Assembly: GCA_036496425.1 (NCBI GenBank)
Contig: DASXLG010000367.1
Span: forward strand, 20,935 to 84,934
Reading direction: 5' to 3'
Length of the DNA: 64,000 nucleotides
Source: Terriglobia bacterium
GTDB taxonomy: Bacteria; Acidobacteriota; Terriglobia; 20CM-2-55-15
This document shows, one piece after another, positions 54,666-63,385 of the stretch. Each line of letters starts with the position of its first letter. Position 1 is the first letter of the stretch. The notes below the pieces were generated by a model. The model made no database searches, was not told the origin of the DNA, and saw only the letters and a list, made by a program, of their open reading frames with translations. The position numbers were made by a program, and so were the translations under genes.

Positions 54666-56732
54666 TCACCCTGTAAGCAACGGAGTGCGGTTCCGATAAA
54701 TGATCCACAGCGATAAAGCGAAGATCACTCCCGCGGCCATGTAGTGCGGCCAGTGAAGGGCGTCGATGGAGAACCAGTTTCCGGCGAGGACGCCGAGGGC
54801 GTTGTTCCCGGCGTGCAGGAGCATTCCGGGAAACACCGAACCGGTCATCAATGCGATCGCCGTCAGGACCATGCCCAAGGCAGCGGTTGGCGCGATTCGA
54901 TAGAGCGTCATGTGGAACAATCCGAAAACCAGGCCGACCGCCACAATCAGCGCGGCAGGACGGAATTTGCGGCGCAGTCCGCTGAGCAGGATGCCGCGAA
55001 AAGCGAGTTCTTCACAAATTGCCGGGAGCACGGCCACATACAGAATCAGTTCCCAGGACGGCATGCCCTTCGGAATGATGTCGTCTGAGAACCGCTCCAG
55101 CAACTGTTGGGGCGCCGGAATGATCGTATTCATGACGCGGAATACACCGAGAGCGGTGATGTAACCCGCCGGTATGGCGAACAGGATCGCCAGCCAGATG
55201 ACCAGCTTTACCGGCTTGAGCGACAGGACGTCCCGCGCGTTCAGGTGATACATCCGCATCATGAGAAGGGAAGCTCCGATCATCACGACGACTTCATTGA
55301 AGAGAAGCTGTCGTTGAAAGCTCGCGAGCGCCGGAACATTGCTCGCGACCGCGAAGGTCACCACCCACATCAAGGCAAACCATCGCAGAACGCGCCGCTG
55401 AAACAGCGCCGGTCCGCCAAAGAATTCCGCGGGTTCGGTGTGCGCAGGCAGGATGATGTCTTCGCGCGCCAGCAGGCGGGCCGAGGCCATCACCAGGTAG
55501 CCCGCGGTGAAGACCATCACCCCGAATGTCACCGCGATCATCAACGGATCGGGCCGTCCCATCAGAATTTCACGCGCAGCGACGCTGACATTCGCAACCG
55601 GCACCAGCGCGATTGCCGATCGCAGCGAGATACCGGGCATCACGGAAGCCAGAGCCGGAATGAGTCCGAGAAGGTAAACAGGGAAGAAGTACATCTGCGA
55701 TTCCTTGTACGTCTTCGCGTAAGCCGAGATCATGAGCAGCACCGACGCAATCGTCGCGGCCAGCGGAACAAAAAGCAGCAAGAGCGTCAGCGCCATTCCG
55801 GTAGGAAGCTGCAGGTCGAAGTCTTTCGGCAGCGGAATCAACCGCATCCTTATATAAAGGAAGAAATTCAGTCCCTGGATCAGCGTGATCACCAGCGCCA
55901 CCGAAGTGATTGCCAGCTGTTTCGCCGCGGCAATATCGGCCCGCCCGGCGGCCGTCGTCAGAAGCGTCTCGAGCGTACCGCGCTCCTTTTCGCCGGCAAT
56001 GATGTCCATCGCGGCGACGGCGCCGCCGGTGAACATCATCATGACGAGGAACAGCGTGATGAAGCGGCCGACCACCGAACCCGTGACTTGCCTGCTCGTC
56101 GCCACGCTGGAGTCCTCGACGTCGAACAGTTTGGAGGGATCTGCGGGAAATCCATGCTGCATCAGCAGGAGCTGTGAATCCGACCGCCGGGCCAGGCGTA
56201 AGAGCACCATCATGCGGCTATGCGCGTTATCGGAAATGTCCTGGTCTTCCCGATAGACGATGTTGATACGAGGTACGCCTTGGAGGCGCCGTTCCGCGGG
56301 AGGAGTCGAAGTGGTTCGAGAGGAAGTTCCGGCTGCGGCGGACAGTTTGTCGGCTTCTTCGCCGGTGAATGTTTCTATATAGAACTGGATCTGGCCGTTA
56401 TCCAGGCTGCGCCGCGGATCGGCAATTGTCTTGAGCTCCTGAAAATTGAACTGAGACTGCTGTTTGAGGTCCTCGTCCTTGTTACGGGCGAGCGTCGTTC
56501 CGGCATCCGCGATGGCCTGCCGGACACGGCCGGCAAGAGGGCCGGTAATGGTGTACCGGTATGTCCCCGCATTGAGGGTCCGTTCGCGCCGGTCGCGCGA
56601 GTATTTCTGGGCGTACAACATCAGCGGCATCATGATGGCCGGAAGCACGACGGCCATGAACACCGTGCGCCGCGCCCGCAGGAGCATCTTCAGCTCGTGG
56701 ATGTAGAGCAGGCGAAGGACTCTCCAGTTCAT
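54666..56732 (-). CDS. ABC-2 permease fused to a CPBP (CAAX-like) protease
   Basis: A 688-residue membrane protein. Residues 1-420 are a NatB-type ABC-2 permease with a large periplasmic loop after helix 1 and the SGEKERGTLETLL-like helix (DIIAGEKERGTLETLLTTAA). Residues about 480-680 are a CPBP intramembrane metalloprotease: EELAFRGILLSGLR (motif 1 EExxFR), FGLFHMTLYR (motif 2) and LLHAGNNALG (motif 3). It is last in a three-gene coupled operon (ATGA overlaps) with an ATPase and a second permease, together resembling the NatAB Na+ or peptide exporter. Confidence 0.9.
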   Translation of the reverse strand: MNWRVLRLLYIHELKMLLRARRTVFMAVVLPAIMMPLMLYAQKYSRDRRERTLNAGTYRYTITGPLAGRVRQAIADAGTTLARNKDEDLKQQSQFNFQELKTIADPRRSLDNGQIQFYIETFTGEEADKLSAAAGTSSRTTSTPPAERRLQGVPRINIVYREDQDISDNAHSRMMVLLRLARRSDSQLLLMQHGFPADPSKLFDVEDSSVATSRQVTGSVVGRFITLFLVMMMFTGGAVAAMDIIAGEKERGTLETLLTTAAGRADIAAAKQLAITSVALVITLIQGLNFFLYIRMRLIPLPKDFDLQLPTGMALTLLLLFVPLAATIASVLLMISAYAKTYKESQMYFFPVYLLGLIPALASVMPGISLRSAIALVPVANVSVAAREILMGRPDPLMIAVTFGVMVFTAGYLVMASARLLAREDIILPAHTEPAEFFGGPALFQRRVLRWFALMWVVTFAVASNVPALASFQRQLLFNEVVVMIGASLLMMRMYHLNARDVLSLKPVKLVIWLAILFAIPAGYITALGVFRVMNTIIPAPQQLLERFSDDIIPKGMPSWELILYVAVLPAICEELAFRGILLSGLRRKFRPAALIVAVGLVFGLFHMTLYRIAPTAALGMVLTAIALMTGSVFPGMLLHAGNNALGVLAGNWFSIDALHWPHYMAAGVIFALSLWIIYRNRTPLLTG

Positions 56733-57484
56733 ACGGCTGCCTGGGCGGCCTTCACATACTGCACAAAGATGTCTTCAAGGTAATGCTGTCCGGTCGCCTC
56801 GCGCAGGCCGGCAAGCGTATCCGATGCCAGGATGTGTCCGCCGTGAATGATCGCGATACGGTCGCAGAGGCGCTCGGCCTCGCTCATGATGTGGGTGGAG
56901 AAGATGATCGTTTTGCCTTCCGATCGGAGCTCGCTGATCGTCTCCTGGACATCGAGCGCGTTCAGCACATCAAGGCCGACGGTCGGTTCGTCGAAAATCA
57001 GAATGGCCGGATTGTGCGCGACCGTCCGCGCAATCGAGACTTTCTGTTTCATACCCGACGACAGCTTTTCCACGCGCGCGTCCGCATACTTCGTGATGCC
57101 GAATCGCTGGACCAGGTATTCGACGCGCTCGTCAACGCGATCGGCTGGATATTGGTTGATCCTCGCGAAAAAGTCGATCGTCTCGCGCGCCGTCAGGCGC
57201 GGATAAAGCGCAGTGGTTGCCGAATAGAAGCCAAGATTCTTACGGACGCCTTCCGGATTGCGTACGACATCGTGGCCCATCAGCGTCGCACTGCCGGAAC
57301 TGGGTGAGAGGATGGTTGAAAGCATGCGGAGCGTGGTTGTTTTGCCGGCTCCGTTCGCGCCGAGAAGTCCAAATACTTCACCTTCGCGGCATTCAAAGCT
57401 GATCGAATCGACAGCGCGGACCTGACCGCGGCCTTCGTCGAAGAAGGTCTTGGAGAGATTTCGGACTGTAACCGGTGAGTTCAT
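56729..57484 (-). CDS. ABC transporter ATPase, NatA-like
   Basis: A 251-residue ATP-binding subunit: Walker A GLLGANGAGKTTTLRML, signature LSSGMKQKVSIARTV, Walker B ILIFDEPTVGLDVLNA and the switch histidine in IIFSTHIMSEAERLCD. It powers the two permeases on either side, with which it overlaps by 4 bp each. The family exports Na+, antibiotics or peptides; the substrate here is unknown. Confidence 0.95.
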   Translation of the reverse strand: MNSPVTVRNLSKTFFDEGRGQVRAVDSISFECREGEVFGLLGANGAGKTTTLRMLSTILSPSSGSATLMGHDVVRNPEGVRKNLGFYSATTALYPRLTARETIDFFARINQYPADRVDERVEYLVQRFGITKYADARVEKLSSGMKQKVSIARTVAHNPAILIFDEPTVGLDVLNALDVQETISELRSEGKTIIFSTHIMSEAERLCDRIAIIHGGHILASDTLAGLREATGQHYLEDIFVQYVKAAQAAV

Positions 57485-58719
57485 CTATTGAATAACCGTT
57501 CCTTTGCGAATTTGCCGAAGTTCCCGCTGTAACTTCCCATCACGAAATCCTCGTGCTGGAGGACGACCATCGCAACCCGCAGCGCGATGAGAACGCAAGC
57601 CGCCTCGACGGCCAGCGTGAGCCCGATCATCCGCCAGTGGTAAATCCCCTGCATCGCCTCGCGGATCATCATGGTCACATTGGCGACAGGAATGAACGCG
57701 ATGCGCCGCGTGAATTCCATTCCCGGCGTCTGGAGGAACATGATCGGAATGATCAGCGCCACGTAGAAAGGCGCCACCATCGACTGTCCTTCCTTGTAGT
57801 TGCCGGCGAAGGACGCCAGGATCATCATGCCCGCGGCGACAAACAGCGCCAGGAGCACGGCGCCGGCAAGAATGACCGGAATCGATTGCAGCGGAATGTC
57901 GCGCCACTTGGCGGCGCCGCCGCGCAACAGCGGGGCAAGGATCGTGCCCATCGAAAATATCATTGCGAAGAGGTTCAAAAATGCAGCCGTGAACGACATC
58001 GTCGCGACATAAAGATATTTCGCCACCAGAACGTTCGCCCGCGATGTCGCCGACGTCATGACTGTTTCCCAGGTCGAATTTTCGCGTTCGCCGGCGGTCG
58101 AATCGATCGCCGGGTGCATTCCCCCGACGGCAAGCATGATGATGAAAAAGATCGGCATCAGGATGGCAATGAATTCGCCGGTCTCGCGGTTTTTCGAGAC
58201 GTTTTGGTCGTCGATCCAGAAATCCTGAAACTGCTCGCGGGACAGGCCGAACTTCGCCGCCTGGGCTTCGAAATAGCTGTCGCGGTAGCGGGAGAGCTTC
58301 TGATCGATGCGGCTTCTGGCCCGGTTGCTCTGGTCGCGCGACTCGTCATAGGTGATTCGGGTCGCGAAGTTGTTATCGACCGGCAGATTCGATTTCGCCG
58401 GCAGGAATTCGACCAGGGCGTCGAGCGTGCCGTTGCGGATATCCTGCACCGGATCGCGTGAGGTCGCCAGAACCATCGATTTATCCGCCTGGAACTGCTT
58501 CAGGAGACTGGGATGTGCGGCCGGAACGTTGATCAGCATCACCCGGGAGCGCAATTCTTCGTTTTGTCCCGAAATAAATGTGATTCCCGTATAAACGAGC
58601 CACATCATCAACGGATAGAGGAAGATCGGGAGCAGGATGCTGTTCGTGACGATGGTGCGGTCGCGCAGCGCCGACCGCACTTCGCGGCAATACAGAACTT
58701 TAATATCTCGAAAATTCAT
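57481..58719 (-). CDS. ABC-2 permease, NatB-like
   Basis: A 412-residue permease, first gene of the operon. One helix near residues 22-45, a periplasmic domain (about 50-200), then five or six helices; the hallmark GERENSTWETVMTSATSRAN corresponds to the GERExxTxE(T/L) coupling helix of NatB. It probably pairs with the permease half of the 688-residue fusion to make a heterodimeric channel. A divergent secreted-protein gene begins 224 bp upstream; the promoter must lie between, but no operator is evident. Confidence 0.92.
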   Translation of the reverse strand: MNFRDIKVLYCREVRSALRDRTIVTNSILLPIFLYPLMMWLVYTGITFISGQNEELRSRVMLINVPAAHPSLLKQFQADKSMVLATSRDPVQDIRNGTLDALVEFLPAKSNLPVDNNFATRITYDESRDQSNRARSRIDQKLSRYRDSYFEAQAAKFGLSREQFQDFWIDDQNVSKNRETGEFIAILMPIFFIIMLAVGGMHPAIDSTAGERENSTWETVMTSATSRANVLVAKYLYVATMSFTAAFLNLFAMIFSMGTILAPLLRGGAAKWRDIPLQSIPVILAGAVLLALFVAAGMMILASFAGNYKEGQSMVAPFYVALIIPIMFLQTPGMEFTRRIAFIPVANVTMMIREAMQGIYHWRMIGLTLAVEAACVLIALRVAMVVLQHEDFVMGSYSGNFGKFAKERLFNR

Positions 58720-58942
58720 GCGGATACGTGATGGATAGCAGTGCTGAATATGCTAACACCAGTCCTGCGCTCGGCGGAATCCCCCGAAAGTTCTGTGTTG
58801 TCCGTTATGGGAGCGGTGTTGGCACCATCAGTGCTGTGCCGCCTATCATAGCCGAGTTCACTATTCAATTCTTACTGTTCATTTATTTGCGTCCAGCCGG
58901 TCTCCACGGTACCATGCGGTTCGGTCCAAGCAGGGAGGGGTT

Positions 58943-59596
58943 ATGCGGCGTCTGGGTTTGCTTTTCGTGATGATTTTAACCGCAGGTGCAGGGTTCGCTC
59001 AGGTGAGCGCCGGGGGCGGTGGCACCGTGGTATTGCCGCCGATTGCCGTTTCGCCGATCTCTGTCAGCCTTGGCAACACGAATTCCGTCATAGACCAGAG
59101 TGGAAACGTACTGCTTTTCGATTCCGTGCTCACTGGCTTTTCCCCTGCCTCCGCTCTGGCGACCCCAACGCCAACACACGTCTCGGTGATTTCGTCTGAC
59201 GGCAGAACGGTAAATGGATATTCGTACTCCGGCTCGTTTCAGATCCTGGGCGTAGGGCACAACGCGGTATATGCGCTTGTCGGCAGCGTCAGCGGCGGGA
59301 ACGGATCGCCATTTATCATAACCCGGACGCTGGTCGCCCTGCGTGTCGTGGCCGGAACGTTGCCGGCAACTCTGCCATCGATAACCGTCCCGTTAAATCA
59401 AGATGTAAAACTCTCGGCGGGAACAGGGAGCGGGGAATCCGACAGGATCGCGCTGATTTCCGGTGTTTCCGCTGTCGTGCTGACGCCGGCAACTGCGGCA
59501 GGCGTGAATAATCCTCACATGATTTTGCTGTACGCCTGTGACGGGGCTACCTTCACTCCGAATCCAAACAACCCGATTATGACGAACTCGCACTAA
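58943..59596 (+). CDS. Secreted protein, function unknown
   Basis: A 217-residue protein with a signal peptide (RRLGLLFVMILTAGAGFAQ). The mature chain is low-complexity at first (SAGGGGTVVLPPIAVSPIS) and then beta-rich with propeller-like strands (GNVLLFDSVLTG, THVSVISSDGRTVNGYSYSG, FQILGVGHNAVYALVGSVSG). No family assigned. AGGGAGGGG precedes the ATG, a strong ribosome-binding site. It converges on the HDOD gene with a 9-bp gap. Confidence 0.7.
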   Translation: MRRLGLLFVMILTAGAGFAQVSAGGGGTVVLPPIAVSPISVSLGNTNSVIDQSGNVLLFDSVLTGFSPASALATPTPTHVSVISSDGRTVNGYSYSGSFQILGVGHNAVYALVGSVSGGNGSPFIITRTLVALRVVAGTLPATLPSITVPLNQDVKLSAGTGSGESDRIALISGVSAVVLTPATAAGVNNPHMILLYACDGATFTPNPNNPIMTNSH

Positions 59597-59605
59597 TGAC
59601 CGTGT

Positions 59606-60805
59606 TCACGACAGCAGGCCGCTGGTGACCTGCTTCGCCCACGAGATGGCTTCCATATAGATGTCGCGGATCGGCAGCTGCGGCAGGCCGTAGAACTGAA
59701 CCTCGTCCCAGTCCGCCCGCTCGTACGCGATCGTGCATCGCAGCGCCTGTCCGATCTGTCCGGCTTTGTGGATCAGAGCTTCGCGGACTTCATCGACCAG
59801 CGGCAACTCGGCCAGCGCTTTTTCCATCGGACAATCGAGCAGTGCATCGAGAACCGACAACAGGCCGGCCGAAAAGAAGGAGTCTTTGGGCGCGTCTTTA
59901 AGCGACGCCGACAGGCGTTCGCACATTCGGGCGCGCACCAGGGCAATCGTCATCAATTCCCGCGGTCTGTCTTCGACAGCGGATAGCAGCAGGATGCGGG
60001 TCCAGTTGCGAAGCATGTCCATTCCAATCAAGCGCACCGCGTGGCCGGTAGACGATACTTTCCGTGGCAGTCCGACAGCCGCCGAATTCGCATAGCGTAA
60101 CAGCTTGAACGTGAGCGAAACATCCTGAGAGATGATTTTGTCCAACTCGGACATTTCCATGTCGGGTTGCTGCAGTTTTGCCAGGACGCGCAACATTGCG
60201 AGCCGGTTGACCGGAATCTCCCGCATGTGACTCCCGGACCGGGACACGAAACGGCCGGCATAAAAATCGAAACTCAGGCTCTTGCAGAATTCGAGGTCAT
60301 CATAGGTGTCGACATTCACTGCCAGAAGTTTCGCGTTGTAACGGCGCAACTCCTGAACCCGTCTCTCGATTTCCTCAGGCGGATGAGCCGTCGCATCGAT
60401 ACGGATTGCATACGCCCGATTGCCGATGAACTCGAGGCTTGCAGGCGAAAGAGCGCTGGACAGGGCAAAGCGATATCCGTGCGCAACGCACGACACCAGA
60501 CCATTGGCAACCACGCTTGACGGCTCGAATGGATCGAAGAAACCCAGCACGACCCGCTCTTGCGGCACGAGCTTCCACAGATTCGCGGCCAGCCCGGAGG
60601 CCGTGAGATTCATGAAGCAGTCATGGTTTCCGACGATGTCGTCCAGCATCGTTTCGGTAAACATCGTGAACAATACGCGCTCCGCGTCTGCGGAACCGGA
60701 GTCCGAACCTTTTTCCACGATCGGACAGGTCCGGACTTCGTATCCTACGACGTTCAGTTGCTGTCCGAAGACCGGCTGCCGGTTGATGAGGTAATTGCAC
60801 TCCAT
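59606..60805 (-). CDS. Degenerate EAL plus HDOD signalling protein
   Basis: A 399-residue protein of the YuxH/CdgJ type. Residues about 1-190 correspond to an EAL fold (NYLINRQPVFGQQLNVVGYE, CFMNLTASGLAANLWKLVPQ), but the catalytic EAL triad is absent, so it should not hydrolyse c-di-GMP. Residues about 200-390 are an HDOD domain (NRLAMLRVLAKLQQPDMEMS, FKLLRYANSAAVGLPRKVSS, SFFSAGLLSVLDALLDCPME). Such proteins regulate motility and biofilm signalling by protein contacts. ATG 60805 is chosen; the longer frame upstream crosses a hairpin. Confidence 0.88.
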   Translation of the reverse strand: MECNYLINRQPVFGQQLNVVGYEVRTCPIVEKGSDSGSADAERVLFTMFTETMLDDIVGNHDCFMNLTASGLAANLWKLVPQERVVLGFFDPFEPSSVVANGLVSCVAHGYRFALSSALSPASLEFIGNRAYAIRIDATAHPPEEIERRVQELRRYNAKLLAVNVDTYDDLEFCKSLSFDFYAGRFVSRSGSHMREIPVNRLAMLRVLAKLQQPDMEMSELDKIISQDVSLTFKLLRYANSAAVGLPRKVSSTGHAVRLIGMDMLRNWTRILLLSAVEDRPRELMTIALVRARMCERLSASLKDAPKDSFFSAGLLSVLDALLDCPMEKALAELPLVDEVREALIHKAGQIGQALRCTIAYERADWDEVQFYGLPQLPIRDIYMEAISWAKQVTSGLLS

Positions 60806-60861
60806 GCGATTTACGCACCTATGATAACCCGCGAATTCAATTCGATAACTGGTCGCAGGAA

Positions 60862-60895
60862 TTCCAGGGACGCCATCCGGGGTGCGTCCCTGGAA
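60862..60895. terminator. Hairpin between VOC and HDOD genes
   Basis: Perfect 12-bp stem TTCCAGGGACGC (60862-60873) and GCGTCCCTGGAA (60884-60895), 10-nt loop. It lies 7 bp after the VOC stop on the minus strand and would end that transcript. It has no clear T-tract on the minus strand. Confidence 0.65.
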
Positions 60896-60902
60896 CCTGT
60901 TT

Positions 60903-61679
60903 CTATTTTGGCGGCGACTGATGCAGGGCAAATACGGCTCCCTGCGGGTCCATCATTTGAGCGATGCGCCCCCCGCCGGGCACCTCCATCGGGCCGTTCG
61001 TGACTTTGGCGTTCTTCTTCGTCGCGCGCGAAATTGCGGCGTCAATGTCGGGCGTCTCCACGTAAAAGATCCACATCGGAGGCATCGGCGTGGCTTTGGG
61101 TATCGTCATCATACCGCCGAGCTGCTTTCCACCGACTTCGAAGACGCGATAGTTGCCCGTCGCTCCCATGTCCATATCCTGGGCGACCTTCCATCCGAAC
61201 AATTGCGAGTAGAAATCGAATGCCGCGTTGCCGTCGCTCGACATGAGTTCGTGCCAGCAGAACTCGCCTTTTTTCGATGAGTCGTGAGCAGCCATCGGCG
61301 TGCTCGGAGTGAAAATCGAGAGCGACGCGCCTTGAGGATCCTCGATCACGGCGAAGCGGCCGACGCCCGGAACATCTTCCGGTCCGGTGCGTAACTTCCC
61401 TCCGAGTTTTTTCACCAACGAAGCCGTCGCATCGACGTTTTCGACCGCGACGTGCGCCGTCCAATGAGGAGGCACACCCGCTTTGACCGATTCTTCCGGA
61501 AGCTTCATCACACCGCCGAGCGGTCCCTGATCTGCAACCCACATGAAATAATGGCCACCTTCGCCGAATGACTGCGTCTTCCAGCCGACAACATCCGTGT
61601 AGAAGGCGATGGCCGCTGCCGGATCCTTCGTCAAATGCTCGTACCAGACGAAACGGCCGTTATCCACGTTCGTAGGCAT
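60903..61679 (-). CDS. VOC-family protein with two glyoxalase-like domains
   Basis: A 258-residue protein of two tandem vicinal-oxygen-chelate domains (about 8-125 and 138-255): GRFVWYEHLTKDPAAAIAFY and GEFCWHELMSSDGNAAFDFY open each domain, and VIEDPQGASLSIF and MMDPQGAVFALHQ close them. The layout matches the CFP30B/27-kDa antigen group, whose activity is not well defined. A good ribosome-binding site (AAGGAG) precedes the ATG at 61679. It is transcribed alone, ending in a hairpin. Confidence 0.9.
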   Translation of the reverse strand: MPTNVDNGRFVWYEHLTKDPAAAIAFYTDVVGWKTQSFGEGGHYFMWVADQGPLGGVMKLPEESVKAGVPPHWTAHVAVENVDATASLVKKLGGKLRTGPEDVPGVGRFAVIEDPQGASLSIFTPSTPMAAHDSSKKGEFCWHELMSSDGNAAFDFYSQLFGWKVAQDMDMGATGNYRVFEVGGKQLGGMMTIPKATPMPPMWIFYVETPDIDAAISRATKKNAKVTNGPMEVPGGGRIAQMMDPQGAVFALHQSPPK

Positions 61680-61780
61680 ACTTTTCTCCTTTTTTAACTA
61701 TTCAATGTATCAACAGGAAAACTGAAAAGCTCGTTACATGTATGTTAAAGGGTCGCTTGAAACCATGCGAAACTCCATCT

Positions 61781-62596
61781 ATGGTAACGCGTGAATTCAG
61801 TTCGCTCGAGGTGAACGTTCCCATTATCGGGCAGGGCACCTGGCAAATAAAAAAGGGCGCCCTGGAGGCGCTCCGCGCCGGGATCGAACTCGGCATGACG
61901 CACATCGATACGGCCGAGATGTACACCGGAGCCGAGGAGATCATCGCGGAAGCCATTCACGGCCGGCGGAAGGACATCTTTCTGGTCAGCAAAGTCATGC
62001 CGTCGAACGCCTCATATAAAGGTACGTTGCGCGCGTGCGATGCGAGCTTGAAACGGCTGAGGACGGAATATCTTGACGCCTATCTTCTGCACTGGTGGAG
62101 CGGCTCGCATCCGATCGAGGAAACCATGCGGGCTATGGAGGACCTTGTTGCCGCCGGGAAGATCCGGCATATCGGCGTGAGCAATCTGGATGTCAGCCGG
62201 CTGAAGCAGGCGCAGAAGGCCCTTCGTCGCGAAAAAATTGTGTGCAATCAGGTGCTCTATCACCTGCGGTCCCGCGGAATCGAAAACCGTCTGGTGCCGT
62301 ACTGCGAGTCGCAGAATATTGCCGTGGTCGGATATTCACCCTTCGGCCAGGGCGATTTCCGCCCGTCGAAAACGCTCGACGCCATCGCTCAGCGGCATGG
62401 AAAGGCCCCGCGCCAGGTGGCGCTGGATTTCTTGACCCGCCGCAAGAGCGTGTTCGCTATTCCGAAAGCCGGCAATGTGGAGCACGTCCGGCAAAATGCG
62501 GGCGGCGCCGGATGGGAGCTGACTGCCGAAGATCTGGAACTCATCGACAGCGAGTTTCCGGTTCCTGCGCCAGATACGCCACTGGACATGCTCTAA
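61781..62596 (+). CDS. Aldo/keto reductase
   Basis: A 271-residue NADPH-dependent (beta/alpha)8 reductase. Catalytic residues are in GMTHIDTAEMYTGAEEII (Asp, Tyr), FLVSKVMPSN (Lys) and LDAYLLHWWSGSH (His). The NADPH site is AIPKAGNVEHVRQN. ATG 61781 gives a standard N-terminus (VTREFSSLEVNVPIIGQGTW); ATG 61742 would add 13 residues. The substrate is not predictable. It is divergent from the VOC gene with about 100 bp between them. Confidence 0.93.
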   Translation: MVTREFSSLEVNVPIIGQGTWQIKKGALEALRAGIELGMTHIDTAEMYTGAEEIIAEAIHGRRKDIFLVSKVMPSNASYKGTLRACDASLKRLRTEYLDAYLLHWWSGSHPIEETMRAMEDLVAAGKIRHIGVSNLDVSRLKQAQKALRREKIVCNQVLYHLRSRGIENRLVPYCESQNIAVVGYSPFGQGDFRPSKTLDAIAQRHGKAPRQVALDFLTRRKSVFAIPKAGNVEHVRQNAGGAGWELTAEDLELIDSEFPVPAPDTPLDML

Positions 62597-62665
62597 AGAT
62601 GGCCTTCTTAAAGGAAGCAGTTGAAACGCGCGGTTAAGGGTGCGAATATCCTCCGGCAAAGCACC

Positions 62666-63352
62666 ATGAAGACCAGAGTTATCGCAGTGTTGTCCCTATT
62701 ACTGGCGGCAGGTCCTGCATACCCGCAGCGGCGGGGTGCGGCTCAGCCTCCTCAAGCGCCCGAATTGCTTTTCAAAATGACGCTGCAGAATGACCAGCGG
62801 CTTCCCCTGGGCCAGAATTCGATCACAACTCCTGATGTCGAGCTTCACCTTTATGGCGATGGCAAGAACATCGTCGTCGCTGTTGGCCGGGGCGCGGAAT
62901 TTCCCCGAACGTTTTTCGGTCTCTGCGAGAAGCCCTGTGGCTTCACCCTTCGCGACAGGATAAATACATTCGATCTGCGCGGAAGGGCGAATATCAAATT
63001 CACGACGATCGTGTCGGGTTTCCATCGGGTGCGGCCCTTGATCAAACTGGCGGATGGCACACTTTTGATTGGAGACCAGGCTGAAGGTTCGGTTGCGGAT
63101 TATCACCAATATGAAGTCTCGTTCAGCGAATGCCGGTGGCTGAAGCTCGATCCTGAGCGTGGCGTCACTCTTGGAAGCTGGATCGAAAATCCGGACCTGA
63201 GCAAAGTGGATGAGGTCGGCTACTTCGATGTGATTCCAGGAAGCGGCGCGCATACTGAAGGTCTTGCCGTCGAAAAGCAACCCGCTCCTCCGGTCGGTGG
63301 CTGGATCGCCGTTTCGGCGTTTGAGCTGTGGGGAAAACCGGTCAAACGTTGA
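62666..63352 (+). CDS. Secreted protein, function unknown
   Basis: A 228-residue protein with a signal peptide (KTRVIAVLSLLLAAGPAYPQ). The mature part is beta-rich with DVELHLYGDGKNIVVAVGRG, FFGLCEKPCGFTLRDR (two Cys) and VGGWIAVSAFELWGKPV. It resembles the carbohydrate-binding-like or DUF1080-type secreted proteins of Acidobacteriota only in general appearance; no family is claimed. It lies 69 bp downstream of the aldo/keto reductase and 33 bp upstream of a Tat-exported hydrolase on the same strand. Confidence 0.65.
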   Translation: MKTRVIAVLSLLLAAGPAYPQRRGAAQPPQAPELLFKMTLQNDQRLPLGQNSITTPDVELHLYGDGKNIVVAVGRGAEFPRTFFGLCEKPCGFTLRDRINTFDLRGRANIKFTTIVSGFHRVRPLIKLADGTLLIGDQAEGSVADYHQYEVSFSECRWLKLDPERGVTLGSWIENPDLSKVDEVGYFDVIPGSGAHTEGLAVEKQPAPPVGGWIAVSAFELWGKPVKR

Positions 63353-63385
63353 GCGCCTGCACTATCGCGATACAATACACGCACT

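Noticed and set aside
55107..56177. 356-codon plus-strand frame antisense to the permease-CPBP gene
   Set aside because: Very high Arg/His/Gln content and no hydrophobic core; the minus strand carries ABC and CPBP motifs.
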